Shown one piece after another: positions 8,707 to 17,832 of a stretch of DNA of 64,000 nt; position 1 is the first letter of the stretch; the number at the start of each line of letters is the position of its first letter. The DNA comes from Leptospira kemamanensis (lineage in GTDB: Bacteria > Spirochaetota > Leptospiria > Leptospirales > Leptospiraceae). Position numbers and translations under genes: made by a program. The notes below the pieces were generated by a model. It ran no database searches. It was not told where the DNA came from and saw only the letters and a list, made by a program, of their open reading frames with translations. The DNA is taken from positions 62,001 through 126,000 of the forward strand of contig NZ_RQGG01000010.1 in the NCBI RefSeq assembly GCF_004769665.1, in the 5' to 3' direction.

Positions 8707-9721
8707 ATCGCATAAGTCCTCTATAACAATCTTTTGCTACGTGACCACCATCTGCAAATGCATTACAAGAATAAGACGAATCATCTTTTAATTTTAAAAT
8801 TGAATACTGATATTTGGAAGTGATTTCATTCACTTCCTTTTCCCATACTCGAACGAGTGATTCTTTTTCCATTAAGGATTCGAAATCGGGAGAAGACAAA
8901 GGCCAAACAACCACAACTTTGATAGATTCCTGTCTCAAACGAGAAAGTATTTTTTCATAAAAACCAAATTGCATTCCACTTCTTTGGTAAGAAGCAAACA
9001 ACCAATCTAAGGTTCTATGACTTGTTTGCAAAAGGGAATTGGAGTTTTTCTCCATAAAATTATCCACAGGTGACAAACCATGTCCGTTATGCGATAAAAT
9101 ATAATCATATGTTGCTTTATGCATTTCAAAAGCATTGGCGAGATATGGATTGTTGTAATTTTTCCACATCTGATCAAGATATGGTTTATAAGTTCCTACC
9201 GCAAAAAGTTTCCTACCCAAATAAAAGGAAGCATAGTCCTTTCCAAACAATTGGATGTTGGACAATACATAACCCAAATCAAAACTATAGGTTAAATTTG
9301 AACTTTTGAAAACGGAGTTTTGGTTAAATTGGTTTGGATCCGTTTCCATGATCACAAGATCAGGTTTGATGCCAGCATCTAGAATTTTTGAAAGTTGGTA
9401 ATCATAATAGGCAGGGGTTGTGACTGCTGAGGAAAGATTGTAAATCTCCCATTCTGGGTAAAACGAAACCAATTCATCATGATCAAAGTACAAAAGACGG
9501 GAAGAACCCAAAATCAACATGATTTTTTTGGATTTGTTCTGCCCAACTCCAGGTTTTTTCTGAATGAGTTGTTCCAAAAAATCAGCTTTTGCTTTATAGT
9601 TAACTGCCGTTAGGTCAATTTTTGTAATGATTTGCACATAAGGAATTCTGAAAATAGAATCCACAAAAAACAAAAAAACTAAAAGGAAAACTGGGTAAAA
9701 AAGGAACCGTGCCTTGAGCAT
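8660..9721 (-). CDS. DUF1574-type membrane-anchored SGNH-like protein
   Basis: 353 residues with one N-terminal helix (about 5-22) and an outer domain. LILGSSRLLYF at 69-79 is the block-I serine motif, the middle contains a conserved-looking DLVIMETDPNQF segment, and the end has DGGHVAKDCY, a plausible Asp/His pair. This is the gene architecture that leptospires carry in many copies (DUF1574). The exact activity is not known; relatives are thought to modify surface glycans. No clear ribosome site precedes the ATG. The 3' end runs 47 bases into the convergent peptidase gene. Confidence 0.7.
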   Translation of the reverse strand: MLKARFLFYPVFLLVFLFFVDSIFRIPYVQIITKIDLTAVNYKAKADFLEQLIQKKPGVGQNKSKKIMLILGSSRLLYFDHDELVSFYPEWEIYNLSSAVTTPAYYDYQLSKILDAGIKPDLVIMETDPNQFNQNSVFKSSNLTYSFDLGYVLSNIQLFGKDYASFYLGRKLFAVGTYKPYLDQMWKNYNNPYLANAFEMHKATYDYILSHNGHGLSPVDNFMEKNSNSLLQTSHRTLDWLFASYQRSGMQFGFYEKILSRLRQESIKVVVVWPLSSPDFESLMEKESLVRVWEKEVNEITSKYQYSILKLKDDSSYSCNAFADGGHVAKDCYRGLMRSILLEYFRKYEPNRL

Positions 9722-9770
9722 ATCTGAAAGGAGAAAGGAAACGGATTAAATTGTAAAGCGAATTGAGATA

Positions 9771-9798
9771 CTTCCCTCAGACTTTCGAAAGAGGGAAG
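9771..9798 (-). terminator. Hairpin after the 9805-10167 gene
   Basis: An 8-base inverted repeat CTTCCCTC / GAGGGAAG separated by 12 bases, itself containing the palindrome CTTTCGAAAG. It sits six bases past the stop of the minus-strand gene. The following minus-strand sequence is AT-rich but lacks a long T run, so it is a probable, not classical, terminator. Confidence 0.4.
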
Positions 9799-9804
9799 AA
9801 GTGT

Positions 9805-10167
9805 TTATGCTACTTGTGTACGAGCAAGTTTACGTTTCTTTTTAAGGCTTAAGAACCAGTCATCAGCCTTACGAACATGGCTTACTAATTTTTTCACGTG
9901 TTCTCTATTTTCTGGATTTAAGATTTCACGTGCTTCTTGAATGATTTCTTCCACTGTTTTCACATGGAATGTGAAATAACTAGTGAAAAGCTCATAATAC
10001 TCTCTAGCAGTATTTTCCCAATCTTTTGATTGGATGTCATCGAAAAACTCAGTTAACTGTGGTATGTCGATCTCAGGTGACGCATCAAAATGATTGTTCA
10101 TCATTGCGATACGGTCTGTTATATCAGTTAATTTCTGGAAATAAGATTCCAATTCAGGATATTCCAT
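9805..10167 (-). CDS. Small helical cytosolic protein, unknown function
   Basis: 120 residues, mostly predicted helix, acidic in the first half (DASPEIDIPQLTEFFDDIQ) and basic at the end (LKKKRKLARTQVA). No signal peptide or membrane segment. A strong ribosome site AAGGAGGG lies about 8 bases before the ATG, so it is probably well expressed. I do not recognise the family. It stands as a single transcription unit between two gaps, with a hairpin after it. Confidence 0.75.
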   Translation of the reverse strand: MEYPELESYFQKLTDITDRIAMMNNHFDASPEIDIPQLTEFFDDIQSKDWENTAREYYELFTSYFTFHVKTVEEIIQEAREILNPENREHVKKLVSHVRKADDWFLSLKKKRKLARTQVA

Positions 10168-10225
10168 CTTCCAACCCTCCTTAACAACCCTTACTTTTAC
10201 CAGGATTTTAGAAAGGGTCGAGAGA

Positions 10226-10672
10226 TCAAGATTTTTTCATAAATTTGCTGATATCTGGATTTTGTTTTAAGAAGTCTTTTAAGTGTACAGCTTGTCCATC
10301 CCATGCCTCTTTGGCACCATCTAGCCATACTTGTGAAGAATCATTGTCAGGGAAACCCCCATTAACAATCGTTAATTTGGATGTGTTAGATCCTGTTGAT
10401 TCAAATAATAACTGTAAATAAATATCACCAGCTGGATGGTCTTTCCATTCCATCACCAGTTCTTTCAGAGGTTCAATTTTTTGATACACTCCATGAGATG
10501 TGAAGTTTCCTTCGAGGCCTAATTTCCAAGTCCAAGAAAACTCTCCCCCTACTTTGGGTCGACCTCTCACCTCATCTGCCAACCAATGCACTAACACTTC
10601 ATAAACGGTGACGGCAGACCACAATCGTTCAATAGGTTCGTCAAATGTAAATACAGACTTGGTTTCTCTCAT
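10226..10672 (-). CDS. SRPBCC / AHSA1-type START-fold protein
   Basis: 148 residues. The pattern FTFDEPIERLWSAVT, then VGGEFSW and LVMEWKD, with a C-terminal helix WDGQAVHLKDFL, is the AHSA1 (Aha1 C-terminal-like) SRPBCC fold with a hydrophobic ligand cavity. Such proteins bind lipids or small hydrophobic ligands, and the ligand here is unknown. Cytosolic, no signal. It stands alone, 60 bases from the next gene downstream. Confidence 0.75.
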   Translation of the reverse strand: MRETKSVFTFDEPIERLWSAVTVYEVLVHWLADEVRGRPKVGGEFSWTWKLGLEGNFTSHGVYQKIEPLKELVMEWKDHPAGDIYLQLLFESTGSNTSKLTIVNGGFPDNDSSQVWLDGAKEAWDGQAVHLKDFLKQNPDISKFMKKS

Positions 10673-10731
10673 AGACAGAGAGATAAGGTGATTCCTTTGT
10701 TTGGCAAGATGTTTTTTTTAGGGAATACCCA

Positions 10732-10762
10732 CCAATGGATCGAATTCAATTCCATCCATTGG
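10732..10762. terminator. Hairpin between Cfa and AHSA1-like genes
   Basis: A perfect 9-base inverted repeat CCAATGGAT / ATCCATTGG with a 13-base loop, 14 bases past the stop of the minus-strand cfa gene. No T tract follows on the minus strand. Likely a transcription end or RNA-stabilising stem for the cfa operon. The same stem core recurs at 19757-19797. Confidence 0.4.
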
Positions 10763-10775
10763 ATAACCCTAGTGT

Positions 10776-12089
10776 TTAGATGTTTAGATTATTGGGTCTT
10801 ACGTAGACAGCTTGCACTACGCTGATATTCCGCATTTGGAACGCAGCGGCACAATAGGCCAAATAGTATCTCCACTTACGGATAAAGGTTTCACTGTATC
10901 CTTGGCTTCGCACTTCTGATAGATTTTCTTCAAAAGCACGTAACCAAACCCGAAGTGTTTTTGCATAACTGAGACCCATATCTTCCAAATGATGTAGATA
11001 CATATCCCCTGTTCGATTGATCGCTTGGTTCATTCGTCCGATGGAAGGAAGTAGAGAACCTGGGAAAATATGTTTTTGGATGAAATCGATTCCCTTTTTG
11101 AAAGAAGTAAATCGAGAATCTGGGCAAGTGATTACTTGAAGCGCCATAATCCCATCTTGGGTCAGAAGTTCTTGGCATTTTTGGAAAAAGGTTTCATAAT
11201 AGGCATCACCCACTGCTTCCAACATCTCAACCGAAACAAGTTTTGTAAACTTACCTTCGATTTTACGATAGTCTTGAATTCGAATTTCGATTTTGTCAGA
11301 TAATCCTTCTTTTTCTATCCGTTCTTTCGCAAATTTATATTGTTCTTCCGAAAGGGTAACTGTTGTTACTTTGCATCCATAATTTTTTGCCGCATGAATG
11401 GACAAAAATCCCCAACCACTTCCAATTTCCAATAAATGATCGTTAGGATTCAGTTTCAATTTTTGGCAAAGTTTATCAACTTTGGTAGTTTGTGCTTCTT
11501 CCAAAGTTTGGTCAAGGGACTCAAAATACGCAGAACTATAAGTCATAGTAGGATCTAAAAATAATTTATAAAAACTATTTCCTAAATCATAATGTTCTAC
11601 AATATTCTTTTTACTTCCCGTGAGTGTATTTCTGCGAAGGAAATGTAAAAACTTATTCCCTAAATTGAATAAATCCAAATGGAATAATTTTTTCTTTGCC
11701 CCTGATAAATTAGGAGCTTCATCCACATTTAAAATAAACCAAGAAATCACATTTTCAATCGAATCTGTATCCCAGTCCCCAGTTAAATAGGATTCCGAAA
11801 ATCCGATGTCACCGTGTAACACGGATTTTTTGAAGAAAACTGGGTTTTTCACATGGATGATTGCTGAATGGAATTTTGGATCAAAATCAGTTTTTGGATC
11901 TCCCAAAATCACTTGTTCGCCGTTTGGCAATATCATCCTAAGAGATCCACGTTTCATGGAACTCATTGCTTTAAAAAATATCTTCTTGTAAATGGGATAC
12001 TGTTCGGTGACAGACTTATCCTTTAGTTCACTAAATAATTCTGAATCAATCGTTTCTTGTAAAAGGGACTGGTTCGCTGATTTTTCCAA
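10776..12089 (-). CDS. cfa: Cyclopropane-fatty-acyl-phospholipid synthase family methyltransferase
   Basis: 437 residues. N-terminal lipid-binding domain, then HYDLGNSFYKLFLD (about 166-179), the SAM site LLEIGSGWGFLSIHAA (219-234), and the C-terminal VWLRAFEEN and FRNI-type ending seen in Cfa enzymes. It transfers a methylene from S-adenosylmethionine to the double bond of membrane acyl chains. Start is TTG at 12089, supported by an AGGAG six bases upstream and by the 44-base overlap with the DUF1365 gene. The FAD-enzyme/DUF1365/Cfa order is a known conserved triad, so the product may be a modified (cyclopropane, methyl-branched or furan) fatty acid; which one is not decided here. Confidence 0.88.
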   Translation of the reverse strand: MEKSANQSLLQETIDSELFSELKDKSVTEQYPIYKKIFFKAMSSMKRGSLRMILPNGEQVILGDPKTDFDPKFHSAIIHVKNPVFFKKSVLHGDIGFSESYLTGDWDTDSIENVISWFILNVDEAPNLSGAKKKLFHLDLFNLGNKFLHFLRRNTLTGSKKNIVEHYDLGNSFYKLFLDPTMTYSSAYFESLDQTLEEAQTTKVDKLCQKLKLNPNDHLLEIGSGWGFLSIHAAKNYGCKVTTVTLSEEQYKFAKERIEKEGLSDKIEIRIQDYRKIEGKFTKLVSVEMLEAVGDAYYETFFQKCQELLTQDGIMALQVITCPDSRFTSFKKGIDFIQKHIFPGSLLPSIGRMNQAINRTGDMYLHHLEDMGLSYAKTLRVWLRAFEENLSEVRSQGYSETFIRKWRYYLAYCAAAFQMRNISVVQAVYVRPNNLNI

Positions 12090-12867
12090 GGGGAACTCCT
12101 GTTTGTTTCTCTAAGTTTTGGTGTTTCTTTATATATGGAATTTTTTTGATCCACAACTTGAATGCTTGCCAATGAATCAATGTTATTATTTTGACGGTAA
12201 TAAATGGAAATTGGATGAAAAGTTTTAATAAGGATTGGGATCGAAACGGGATTTTTTTTCCAATAAAGGATGTAATCAAAATTCGTTTTCCTGCTTCGTA
12301 AGAGTCGACTCCAATCTGTAATTTTTCATTGGGAATGTTCAGACGAAATTCAAATTCCGAATCCAAAGTAATGAAGGGTGAGACATAAAAATGTTTTGGT
12401 TCTCGAATGTAGACTTCTGGATCTGCAATGGTACCCTTACCTTTTTGAAACGTTCCTATGTAAGGTTTGATTTCCCCAAAGGTATTGCCTACTTCTGCGA
12501 TGGCAACAAGTGGAGTTCCGTTTGGTGTAAAACAGAAGTAAAAACTCACAGGATTAAACACATAGCCAAGTACTCTAAAATTGGTTAAAAGATATATTTT
12601 CCCTACAGGTTCTTTCACACCTGAGGCCTCTAAAAACGTTTTTACATTTTCATACGTCGATTCTTTTCCAAATTGTAAATGGTCTTTATCGTAATAGGAA
12701 AATAGGTTCCACCGGTTCCTAGAGAAAAAGATAGATTTGTGGGACAGTTGGTCTACTTCTTCCAAATCAATATAAAAGTTAAAAATTTTATATTGGAATT
12801 TGTTTTGGGTAGGTGCGGTACGCATATGAAATACGTCCGCTTCATACATACAGGAATTTAGGTCCAT
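12046..12867 (-). CDS. DUF1365 family protein
   Basis: 273 residues. The N-terminal pattern CMYEADVFHMRT..QNKFQY, the central NPVSFYFCF and the VGNTFGE segment are the DUF1365 signatures. The family is almost always found between a flavin amine-oxidase-like gene and a cfa gene, as here, but its reaction is unknown; it is presumed to act on the same fatty-acid substrate. It overlaps both neighbours (10 and 44 bases), which argues for one transcript and equal stoichiometry. Confidence 0.85.
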   Translation of the reverse strand: MDLNSCMYEADVFHMRTAPTQNKFQYKIFNFYIDLEEVDQLSHKSIFFSRNRWNLFSYYDKDHLQFGKESTYENVKTFLEASGVKEPVGKIYLLTNFRVLGYVFNPVSFYFCFTPNGTPLVAIAEVGNTFGEIKPYIGTFQKGKGTIADPEVYIREPKHFYVSPFITLDSEFEFRLNIPNEKLQIGVDSYEAGKRILITSFIGKKIPFRSQSLLKLFIQFPFITVKIITLIHWQAFKLWIKKIPYIKKHQNLEKQTGVPLGKISEPVPFTRND

Positions 12868-14129
12868 GGGTCTCGTTTTAATATACTTTTGGAAACATTC
12901 ACTGCCGATAAAAATCCATCTTCATGGAAACCATACCGAAAATAAGCACCTGCATAATATATTGGTCCTTCCTCATTTAACTTAGGCAAATGAGCTTGGC
13001 CAAGTGATGCTTCTACAGAAAAGAGTGGATGTTCATAATCAACTTTTTTGATGAGATGGCTTTTTTTCACACGATCGGGATCATTGATGGTGACAAAATA
13101 GTTTTTCTTTTTTGAAACATTTTGTAATCGGTTCATCCAATAGATGGTATATGGATCTTGTTTTCCATCCTTTCCATCGATGATTTTGTAATTCCAACTC
13201 GACCAACAAGATTTGATTTTCGGCATATCCGTATCATCTGTATGTAAGGTGGCAGTATTGTGTTGGTATTTGTAGAGAGGTAATAATTCCTTTTCAAGTT
13301 TTGTGGGGTTTTGTAAGAGTTTGGCAGAGATATGACCATGGGTTGCCAGTAACACTTTATCAAACACTTCCTTTTTCCCCTCTGGTAAACTGAGTTCCAC
13401 CTTTCCATTTGGCAATCTTGTTACGGCAAGCACAGGTGTATTCAAACGGAATCGATTTTGAATCGGAGGAATGATCCGTTTTACATATTCTTTCGAGCCA
13501 CCGTCGACGGTATACCACTGGTGTTGGGTATTCAGGCCTAAAAATCCATGGTTATAAAAGAAACGAATGAGGGATTTAGCAGGAAATTCCAACATCAAAT
13601 CAGGTGGTGTGGACCAAACAGCCGAACTCATTGGAACTAAGTAGTAGTTCAAAATATCTTTTCCATACCCAAAGGTCTCCATATAACGACCTAAATTCCA
13701 ATCATCATAGGTTGGGTTATCCAAAATTTTGGGAGCGGAGGAATTGAACCGATCGATCTCGAGTAACATTTTTAAATACCGAGGTCGGAAGAGATTTCGT
13801 TTTTGTGCAAAAAGTCCTGAAAGTCCTGAACCGCAGAATTCGAGTTTGGTGGGATCATGTTGTACACTAAAAGACATGTCCGACTTTTTTGTAGGTACGT
13901 TTAAAGTTTGGAATAAACGTAATAAATTGGGATAGGTAACATGGTTGAAGACAATAAAACCAGTATCAATGGGAATTTGAATCCCATCTTCTTCTACCAT
14001 CACAGTGTTCGTATGCCCGCCAATGTAATCGGCTGAGTCAAAAATAGTTAAATCAAAATCATTTTTTAAAAAGTAAGCGGAACCTAATCCTGCGATTCCA
14101 GTTCCAACAATGGCTAATGTTTCTTTCAC
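12858..14129 (-). CDS. FAD-dependent amine-oxidase-like protein of the cfa cluster
   Basis: 423 residues. The dinucleotide-binding motif is VGTGIAGLGSAYFL at residues 7-20, followed by FDSADYIGGHTNTV, and the C-terminal FAD contact reads GFLSAVNVSKSIL. This is the NAD(P)-binding/flavin amine-oxidase-like family that precedes DUF1365 and Cfa in many bacteria; in Rhodobacter a related enzyme takes part in making unusual fatty acids under singlet-oxygen stress. Start codon is GTG with AGGGAAACAA ahead of it. First gene of the triad; 26 bases separate it from pyrF. Confidence 0.82.
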   Translation of the reverse strand: MKETLAIVGTGIAGLGSAYFLKNDFDLTIFDSADYIGGHTNTVMVEEDGIQIPIDTGFIVFNHVTYPNLLRLFQTLNVPTKKSDMSFSVQHDPTKLEFCGSGLSGLFAQKRNLFRPRYLKMLLEIDRFNSSAPKILDNPTYDDWNLGRYMETFGYGKDILNYYLVPMSSAVWSTPPDLMLEFPAKSLIRFFYNHGFLGLNTQHQWYTVDGGSKEYVKRIIPPIQNRFRLNTPVLAVTRLPNGKVELSLPEGKKEVFDKVLLATHGHISAKLLQNPTKLEKELLPLYKYQHNTATLHTDDTDMPKIKSCWSSWNYKIIDGKDGKQDPYTIYWMNRLQNVSKKKNYFVTINDPDRVKKSHLIKKVDYEHPLFSVEASLGQAHLPKLNEEGPIYYAGAYFRYGFHEDGFLSAVNVSKSILKRDPWT

Positions 14130-14155
14130 TTGTTTCCCTAATGGTGATTAGACCG

Positions 14156-14974
14156 TTAAGGAAAGAGTTGGTTCATCTGCAAATGCACTTCTTCTGATTT
14201 CTTTTTCGAAACTTCACCATAATTTTCCGAGAGCGTGCTGAGTGTAATGCCTCGAGAAGAATTGATCAGAGCTTCTTTGCCCGAAGCTTTGATGATGGAT
14301 TCTAAATCTCCACCTTGGGCACCAAACCCAGGGATGAGAAAACACAAATCCTTGTGTCGATTTCGTAAGGATTGAATTTCCGAAGGATGGGTTCCTCCCA
14401 CAACAAGACCAACTTGTCCAGGGTATGACTCGGCAAGCTTCGCCATTTGGTCACTCACCTCTTCGTACAAATACAAATCTTTGCCATGGAGTTTCAATTT
14501 TTGAAAGTCTGCGGAGCTTGGGTTTGAGGTTAACCCTAAAACAAAAAGATAACCGCCCAAATCCAGATACGGCACCAAACTATCTCGGCCCATATAAGGA
14601 TTCACCGTGAGTGCATCCACTTGTAAGGTTTGAAAAAAGTACTTCGCATACTCTTTGGCAGTATTGGCAAGGTCACCCCGTTTCGCATCCATCACAATCG
14701 GAACGTCCGGTGACACTTCTTTCATCACGTGGACCATATGTTCTAAGGCAAAGTACCCTTCTGCTCCCAAACGTTCAAAAAAAGCGATATTGGGTTTCCA
14801 TGCAACGGCATGGGTATGAGTGTAACGGATGATGGTTTCCGAAAAATGAACCAGTGGGGATTTGGATTCTAAACAAACCTTGGGTAATTTTTCCAATTCA
14901 GGATCAATCCCAATGCAAAGTTGGGAACGTAACTGGTCACGACGAGAATGGAATTTCGTTAAAAATGAGGTCAT
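14156..14974 (-). CDS. pyrF: Orotidine-5'-phosphate decarboxylase (type 2)
   Basis: 272 residues, the length of the long (subfamily 2) OMP decarboxylases. The catalytic motif MDAKRGDLANTAKEYA (95-110) holds the Asp-Lys-Asp array; GIDPELEKLP near the start and the phosphate-binding end VVGGTHPSEI and FLIPGFGAQGGD fit the family. It converts OMP to UMP in pyrimidine synthesis. Its ATG overlaps the TGA of the upstream lipoprotein gene (ATGA), so a housekeeping enzyme sits at the end of an operon of envelope genes. Confidence 0.92.
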   Translation of the reverse strand: MTSFLTKFHSRRDQLRSQLCIGIDPELEKLPKVCLESKSPLVHFSETIIRYTHTHAVAWKPNIAFFERLGAEGYFALEHMVHVMKEVSPDVPIVMDAKRGDLANTAKEYAKYFFQTLQVDALTVNPYMGRDSLVPYLDLGGYLFVLGLTSNPSSADFQKLKLHGKDLYLYEEVSDQMAKLAESYPGQVGLVVGGTHPSEIQSLRNRHKDLCFLIPGFGAQGGDLESIIKASGKEALINSSRGITLSTLSENYGEVSKKKSEEVHLQMNQLFP

Positions 14975-15849
14975 AGATTGGATTTTGGTTCCTTGAGGAT
15001 TTTCTTTTGTTTGCGTTTTTCTAATTCTAGAGGGATGTCCCTTTTTTTATACCGACCATAGAAATGACCCGGGATCACTGTGAAGGTTGTGATTGGTGTC
15101 ACCACAACATCTCCAATAGCACCTCCCACATAGGTTGCGTAAGCGGGGGTCAAAAGTTCATAAGAGGATTCCAATTGTTTGATATCCTCTTTTTCAGCAA
15201 AATAATTTAAGGCATCATCGGAAGCCTTTGCTTCATGGTAAAGACTTCCTACGATGGGAATTGCATATACCGCAGCGTATAAAGTACGTTTCTCTCGTTG
15301 CGAAAAGTCTTTGGCATGTCCGCCTTCATGGATGGCAACAGGAGGCAAATCGGAATACAAATTGATCGTATTGGTAAAGGCGTTGTAATGATCACCCCCG
15401 ATAGTTCCTGCAAACAATCGTCCCGGTAAAAAGGTATACGCAAGTAAAGAGATCGAACCAAAAAAATAGCGAACCACGGGATTGATGTTTTGATTTTTTG
15501 ACAATCGCCTCCATTCCGAAAGAGGAGCGTATTGGTTGAATCGCACTTTTACATCCCGAAGGTTATTTTCTTTCATATACTGAATCAAATATTCTTTTGT
15601 TTCTTTGGAGATATGATGGTTGTCAGCCTTTCGATCCCATAACACAAGTTTGGATGGAATGGAAAAAACCCAGTCCCCTGTTTTGTCCAAGATCCAAATG
15701 GGTTCCCCTTCTTCAAACTGAGGATCGTCTTCCGTAAATTCTGGACTTGGTAAATAAGGGTTTCCATAATTGTATTGTTTTTCTAGCGAATAACAATTGC
15801 TAAAGAGAAGTCCCAAACAAAACAGAAAATAAATGGAACGTTGTTTCAT
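14971..15849 (-). CDS. Lipoprotein with HEGGH metalloprotease-like motif
   Basis: 292 residues. The signal ends LLFSNC, so Cys19 is probably lipidated. Residues near 172-178 read AIHEGGHAKDF, an HExxH zinc motif, followed about 30 residues later by LYHEAKASDDALNYF that could give the third ligand. A hydrophobic stretch (FGSISLLAYTFLPGRLFAGTI) precedes it. This gives a peptidase-like inner-leaflet or periplasmic lipoprotein, but I cannot assign a MEROPS family. ATGA overlaps on both sides place it in the speE-pyrF operon. Confidence 0.6.
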   Translation of the reverse strand: MKQRSIYFLFCLGLLFSNCYSLEKQYNYGNPYLPSPEFTEDDPQFEEGEPIWILDKTGDWVFSIPSKLVLWDRKADNHHISKETKEYLIQYMKENNLRDVKVRFNQYAPLSEWRRLSKNQNINPVVRYFFGSISLLAYTFLPGRLFAGTIGGDHYNAFTNTINLYSDLPPVAIHEGGHAKDFSQREKRTLYAAVYAIPIVGSLYHEAKASDDALNYFAEKEDIKQLESSYELLTPAYATYVGGAIGDVVVTPITTFTVIPGHFYGRYKKRDIPLELEKRKQKKILKEPKSNL

Positions 15850-16577
15850 AACGAGTCTAAAATTTCCTTTAACTTAGGATCCATTGGTTCTTCTACTTTT
15901 GGAGGTTTTCGAACTGGTGGAGTGATCACTTCATTCTTTTGGATCTCTTTGGCACTTGGGCTCAGATTGGAAAAACCAGAAGACTGTTCCAATTGAACAA
16001 AAAATTCGTTTAAGGCATTGCGACCCAGTTGGTTGATTTGGTCTTCCCTGTTTCCCCGAAACCCATTGTATGGCACATACCAAATCAAAGGGAAGATGGT
16101 GATCGCACTACCAAGTAAATAACAATTCGTCACTGAAGAAGGAATTTCGTCGTAGTATTGAAACTCTTCCTCTGCCATTCCTTGGATTTGGATTTTTGCT
16201 TTCATACGAACATAGGTTAGATTATAGTAACAACGATCCAAAGAAACCAATTCAAAGGTTTCCACTCGAATTTTTCCACCTCGTTCGATGAGTCTAGGGT
16301 AACGATTTTCCCGAATGGATAATTCCTTTCGTATCAAATAAGAAATGGGACCGTATTCATTTTCTAAACTTTCCGCATCAAAAAAATAGGGATCATACAC
16401 GGCCATCTGTAACCGATTTTCATCTTTTACAAAAATCTCAATATGGTCCATTTTTTTGACAAAGTCGTATTCCCTTTCATTTGGAAACGGTCTATACACG
16501 CGTAAGGAAACTCCACATTCTAAAAAGAGAAAACATAAAAAGAACAATAAAATTCTGAGTTTTTTCTCAAAATACAT
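15846..16577 (-). CDS. Lipoprotein, unknown function
   Basis: 243 residues. The N-terminus LLFFLCFLFLECG is a lipoprotein signal with Cys at 21. The body has a strongly charged first half, a hydrophobic loop IFPLIWYVPYNGF near 165-180 and a proline-rich tail (TPPVRKPPKVEEPMDP). I do not recognise it. It overlaps the outer-membrane barrel gene by 11 bases and the HEGGH lipoprotein gene by 4, so the three are likely made together and may form an envelope assembly. Confidence 0.6.
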   Translation of the reverse strand: MYFEKKLRILLFFLCFLFLECGVSLRVYRPFPNEREYDFVKKMDHIEIFVKDENRLQMAVYDPYFFDAESLENEYGPISYLIRKELSIRENRYPRLIERGGKIRVETFELVSLDRCYYNLTYVRMKAKIQIQGMAEEEFQYYDEIPSSVTNCYLLGSAITIFPLIWYVPYNGFRGNREDQINQLGRNALNEFFVQLEQSSGFSNLSPSAKEIQKNEVITPPVRKPPKVEEPMDPKLKEILDSL

Positions 16578-17826
16578 AGGTGTACCCTAAATATAAATTT
16601 GCAATCGCATAGGATCTGTTAGGTCTTCCATTTTGACCATCACCTTCGTAATACCCAGAACTGAGATAATAATCTTTGACCGCTGCTACATAAGACTCAA
16701 TATTTACCGCACGATACCCTGGTGCCCTCGACTCATTGGCTCTCCAATTGTATTCTAAGTATTGAACTCCCAAATGAAACTTATGATTGGCCAATGGTTG
16801 CCAATTCAGTTGTGAAAAGAGATTCAATCCAATGAGTACCGTATCTAGATTTTTTTCTGAAAAAATTGAATAGGCTTCCTCATACGCAATTCTTTCTCCA
16901 CTAAATCTTGTGTAACCACCTGCTGTAGTAAACAAATCCCTTTTGTATTTGAGTTTGGCTTCTGGTGTAAAAAATAAATCTCCTCCCAATTCATACGACC
17001 AAACATTAGTAAAATGATGATAAAACTTAAAACCTGTACTCGGTGCGATGTAATTGATTTGATCTTTGAATAAACTGGTTTGCCCTAGGGTCATCGAATG
17101 TTGGGCAGACTGAGTATTCATTCCTCCAAACCGTAAACCAAATTCCCATGAGAAACCTTTGTTAGATGAATATTCCTCAAACACTTGGACTACCAATTTG
17201 TGATCTGCATTTTTAAATGCATCAATTTGATTTCCGTATTGGAATGTATCTACATAACCAAAGGTAAAATAATTGCGAGATGTATTGGATTGAAAATGAA
17301 CATACTCCAATCCCCATTTTTTGGAACTATGCCTGTAGGCAATTCTTGGAGAAATGGTATTTGATTCCCTTCGTTTGTCATTCCATTCATTGATGAAGGG
17401 TAAAGAACGAATGTTTTGATAACCGATTTCCGAACGAGGAAAGTATGGTGTGCCAGCTTGGAACGCAATCCTAGCATCATCGAAACTCCATTCTTTTCCA
17501 GATCGAAACATCGAGGCATTTTGGTATCCGCGAAAACCAACTTCCCATTTCCCATTGAAAAATTCAAGAGAACCGTTGTTAGATGCGGGAATGTTTTGGT
17601 TGGGAGGAATGTAATCGGGTTCTGCATATCCTCTTTGGTAATTCTGAGTGCGAATTTTTTTGATTTTTTCTCGAAGCTCTTGTCCCTTTTTGAAATACCC
17701 TCGACTCTCATACGACTCTGCTTCCAATTCCAAACGAGTTGCCTTCGACTCTTGTGCCAAAAGGAAACCCGTTGGAATCGAAATCATCCCAACGGTCAAT
17801 AGAAGAGAGAGGACATTTCTTCTCAC
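16567..17826 (-). CDS. Outer-membrane beta-barrel-like protein
   Basis: 419 residues. Signal peptide (LLLTVGMISIPTGFLLAQ), then a charged helical stretch (about 25-65), then repeated alternating beta strands rich in Tyr, Phe and Gly, and a C-terminal aromatic ending in YLGYTYVF, as outer-membrane barrels end. Start is GTG at 17826, only six bases after the speE stop, with AAAGG inside the speE end as ribosome site. Its downstream neighbours are two lipoproteins. Substrate or role unknown. Confidence 0.6.
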   Translation of the reverse strand: MRRNVLSLLLTVGMISIPTGFLLAQESKATRLELEAESYESRGYFKKGQELREKIKKIRTQNYQRGYAEPDYIPPNQNIPASNNGSLEFFNGKWEVGFRGYQNASMFRSGKEWSFDDARIAFQAGTPYFPRSEIGYQNIRSLPFINEWNDKRRESNTISPRIAYRHSSKKWGLEYVHFQSNTSRNYFTFGYVDTFQYGNQIDAFKNADHKLVVQVFEEYSSNKGFSWEFGLRFGGMNTQSAQHSMTLGQTSLFKDQINYIAPSTGFKFYHHFTNVWSYELGGDLFFTPEAKLKYKRDLFTTAGGYTRFSGERIAYEEAYSIFSEKNLDTVLIGLNLFSQLNWQPLANHKFHLGVQYLEYNWRANESRAPGYRAVNIESYVAAVKDYYLSSGYYEGDGQNGRPNRSYAIANLYLGYTYVF

Positions 17827-17832
17827 AAAGTT

